Notes under the pieces: model-generated
The model's input: only the letters and a program-made list of their open reading frames with translations
The model's database searches: none
Told to the model about the DNA's origin: nothing
Source: Ruminococcaceae bacterium UBA5391
GTDB lineage: Bacteria; Bacillota; Clostridia; Oscillospirales; Acutalibacteraceae
Length of the DNA stretch: 6,706 bases
Direction of reading: 5' to 3'
Assembly (NCBI GenBank): GCA_002410755.1
Contig: DHOL01000034.1
Span: 1 to 6,706, forward strand
Shown: positions 6,002 through 6,706 of the stretch, piece by piece
Layout of the letters: every line of letters starts with the position of its first letter
How positions within the stretch are numbered: position 1 is the stretch's first letter
Position numbers and translations under genes: made by a program

Positions 6002-6706
6002 TCAGATACGGGCAACCCCGCTCTTGCGGGCAGCTTCCGAAACCGCCTTGGCAACCACCTTGGCAACGTTGCGGTCAAGGGCACTTGGGACAATGTAATC
6101 CGGCGCCAGCTTATCCTGTGGAACAAACGAGGCAATGGCATAAGCTGCGGCAATCTTCATTTCGTCATTGATGTCTGATGCACGCACATCAAGGGCACCA
6201 CGGAAAATGCCCGGGAAAGCAAGCACATTGTTAATCTGGTTCGGGAAGTCGCTGCGGCCTGTACCAACAACGGCTGCTCCAGCCTTCAGGGCTTCATCCG
6301 GCATAATTTCCGGAGTCGGGTTAGCCATTGGGAAAAGGATCGAGTCTTTGTTCATGCTTTTGACCATTTCCGGCGTGACACAGTTCGGGGCAGATACGCC
6401 AATGAACACATCAGCGCCTTTCATGACGTCGGCAAGTGTCCCCGCCTTCATATCACGGTTTGTAATGCGGGCCATTTCCTCCTTAACAGGGTTGAGGTTA
6501 TCACGGCCCTCATAAATGGCGCCGTGGCGGTCACACATAATGATATTTTTAAGGCCAAGTGCAATAAGCAGGCGGATAATTGCAATGCCGGCTGCTCCGG
6601 CACCACTGGTAACGACCTTAATTTTATCGAGCTTTTTTCCCGTCAGTTTGAGGGCATTGAGCATAGCCGCAAGCGTTACAACAGCAGTCCCATGCTGATC
6701 ATCATG
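6002..6706 (-). CDS. NAD(P)-dependent malic enzyme (decarboxylating), C-terminal part
   Basis: The frame enters from the right edge and reads 234 codons to TGA at 6002-6004. It opens with HDDQHGTAVV, the family motif whose Asp is a divalent-metal ligand. It then has the Rossmann dinucleotide site SGAGAAG (34-40), the strand end CDRHGAI with Asp59, SAPNCVTPEMV (105-115), ANPTPEI (128-134) and GRSDFPNQINN (150-160), all typical of malic enzymes. Asp at the end of the second Rossmann strand usually favours NAD over NADP, but this is only indicative. The enzyme converts malate to pyruvate, CO2 and NAD(P)H in the cytosol. Short bacterial forms have about 390-400 aa, so about 60 percent is visible and the N-terminal part with the catalytic Tyr lies outside. 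The end at ...GVARI and no added phosphotransacetylase-like domain show the short form (YtsJ/MleS-like). It has its own terminator, so no operon with pcrA is apparent. Confidence 0.93.
   Translation of the reverse strand, partial: HDDQHGTAVVTLAAMLNALKLTGKKLDKIKVVTSGAGAAGIAIIRLLIALGLKNIIMCDRHGAIYEGRDNLNPVKEEMARITNRDMKAGTLADVMKGADVFIGVSAPNCVTPEMVKSMNKDSILFPMANPTPEIMPDEALKAGAAVVGTGRSDFPNQINNVLAFPGIFRGALDVRASDINDEMKIAAAYAIASFVPQDKLAPDYIVPSALDRNVAKVVAKAVSEAARKSGVARI

Noticed and set aside
1..6706. CRISPR arrays, tRNA/rRNA genes, toxin-antitoxin pairs, defence genes
   Set aside because: No spaced repeats, cloverleaf or rRNA-like sequence, or recognisable defence domains were found by eye on either strand.

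Overview
The window looks like the chromosome of a low-to-mid-GC Gram-positive anaerobe of the Clostridia, most likely Oscillospiraceae/Ruminococcaceae-like. The basis is the style of the PcrA helicase (clostridial N-terminus and an insertion between motifs I and Ia), the serine recombinase type, good SD sequences, and strong intrinsic terminators between convergent genes. This placement is inference from sequence style, not from a search.

Layout. Positions 1 to about 2660 look like the right-hand end of an integrated mobile element. It holds the last 44 codons of an unrecognised gene (2-136), about 360 bases without a convincing gene that contain an 18-bp perfect inverted repeat, a small minus-strand gene of 64 aa (499-693), a leader region with a hairpin over the SD of a 36-codon ORF (983-1093), a palindromic operator-like site (1111-1126), and a large serine recombinase (1169-2659). 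Directly after the recombinase stop, a reading frame continues to 3385. It has protein-like sequence from its first codon but no start codon before an internal GTG at 2750. I read this as the 3' part of a host gene split by the element, so the attachment junction lies at about 2650-2690. The 5' part of that gene and the other junction would lie to the left of this window.

From 3386 rightward the window is ordinary host chromosome. A bidirectional terminator (3392-3430) separates the interrupted gene from the convergent, minus-strand UvrD/PcrA-family helicase gene (3437-5866). This has its own sigma-A-like promoter (TTGATA-N17-TACAAT) placed unusually close to the start codon. Upstream on the same strand is the C-terminal part of a malic enzyme gene (6002 to beyond 6706), closed by its own terminator (5951-5977).

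How they work together: the recombinase presumably integrates and excises the element, and excision would be expected to rebuild the interrupted gene. pcrA and the malic enzyme are housekeeping genes with no visible functional tie to the element. I found no CRISPR array, rRNA, tRNA or defence system. The most interesting point is the integration junction, followed by the regulatory structures just upstream of the recombinase.
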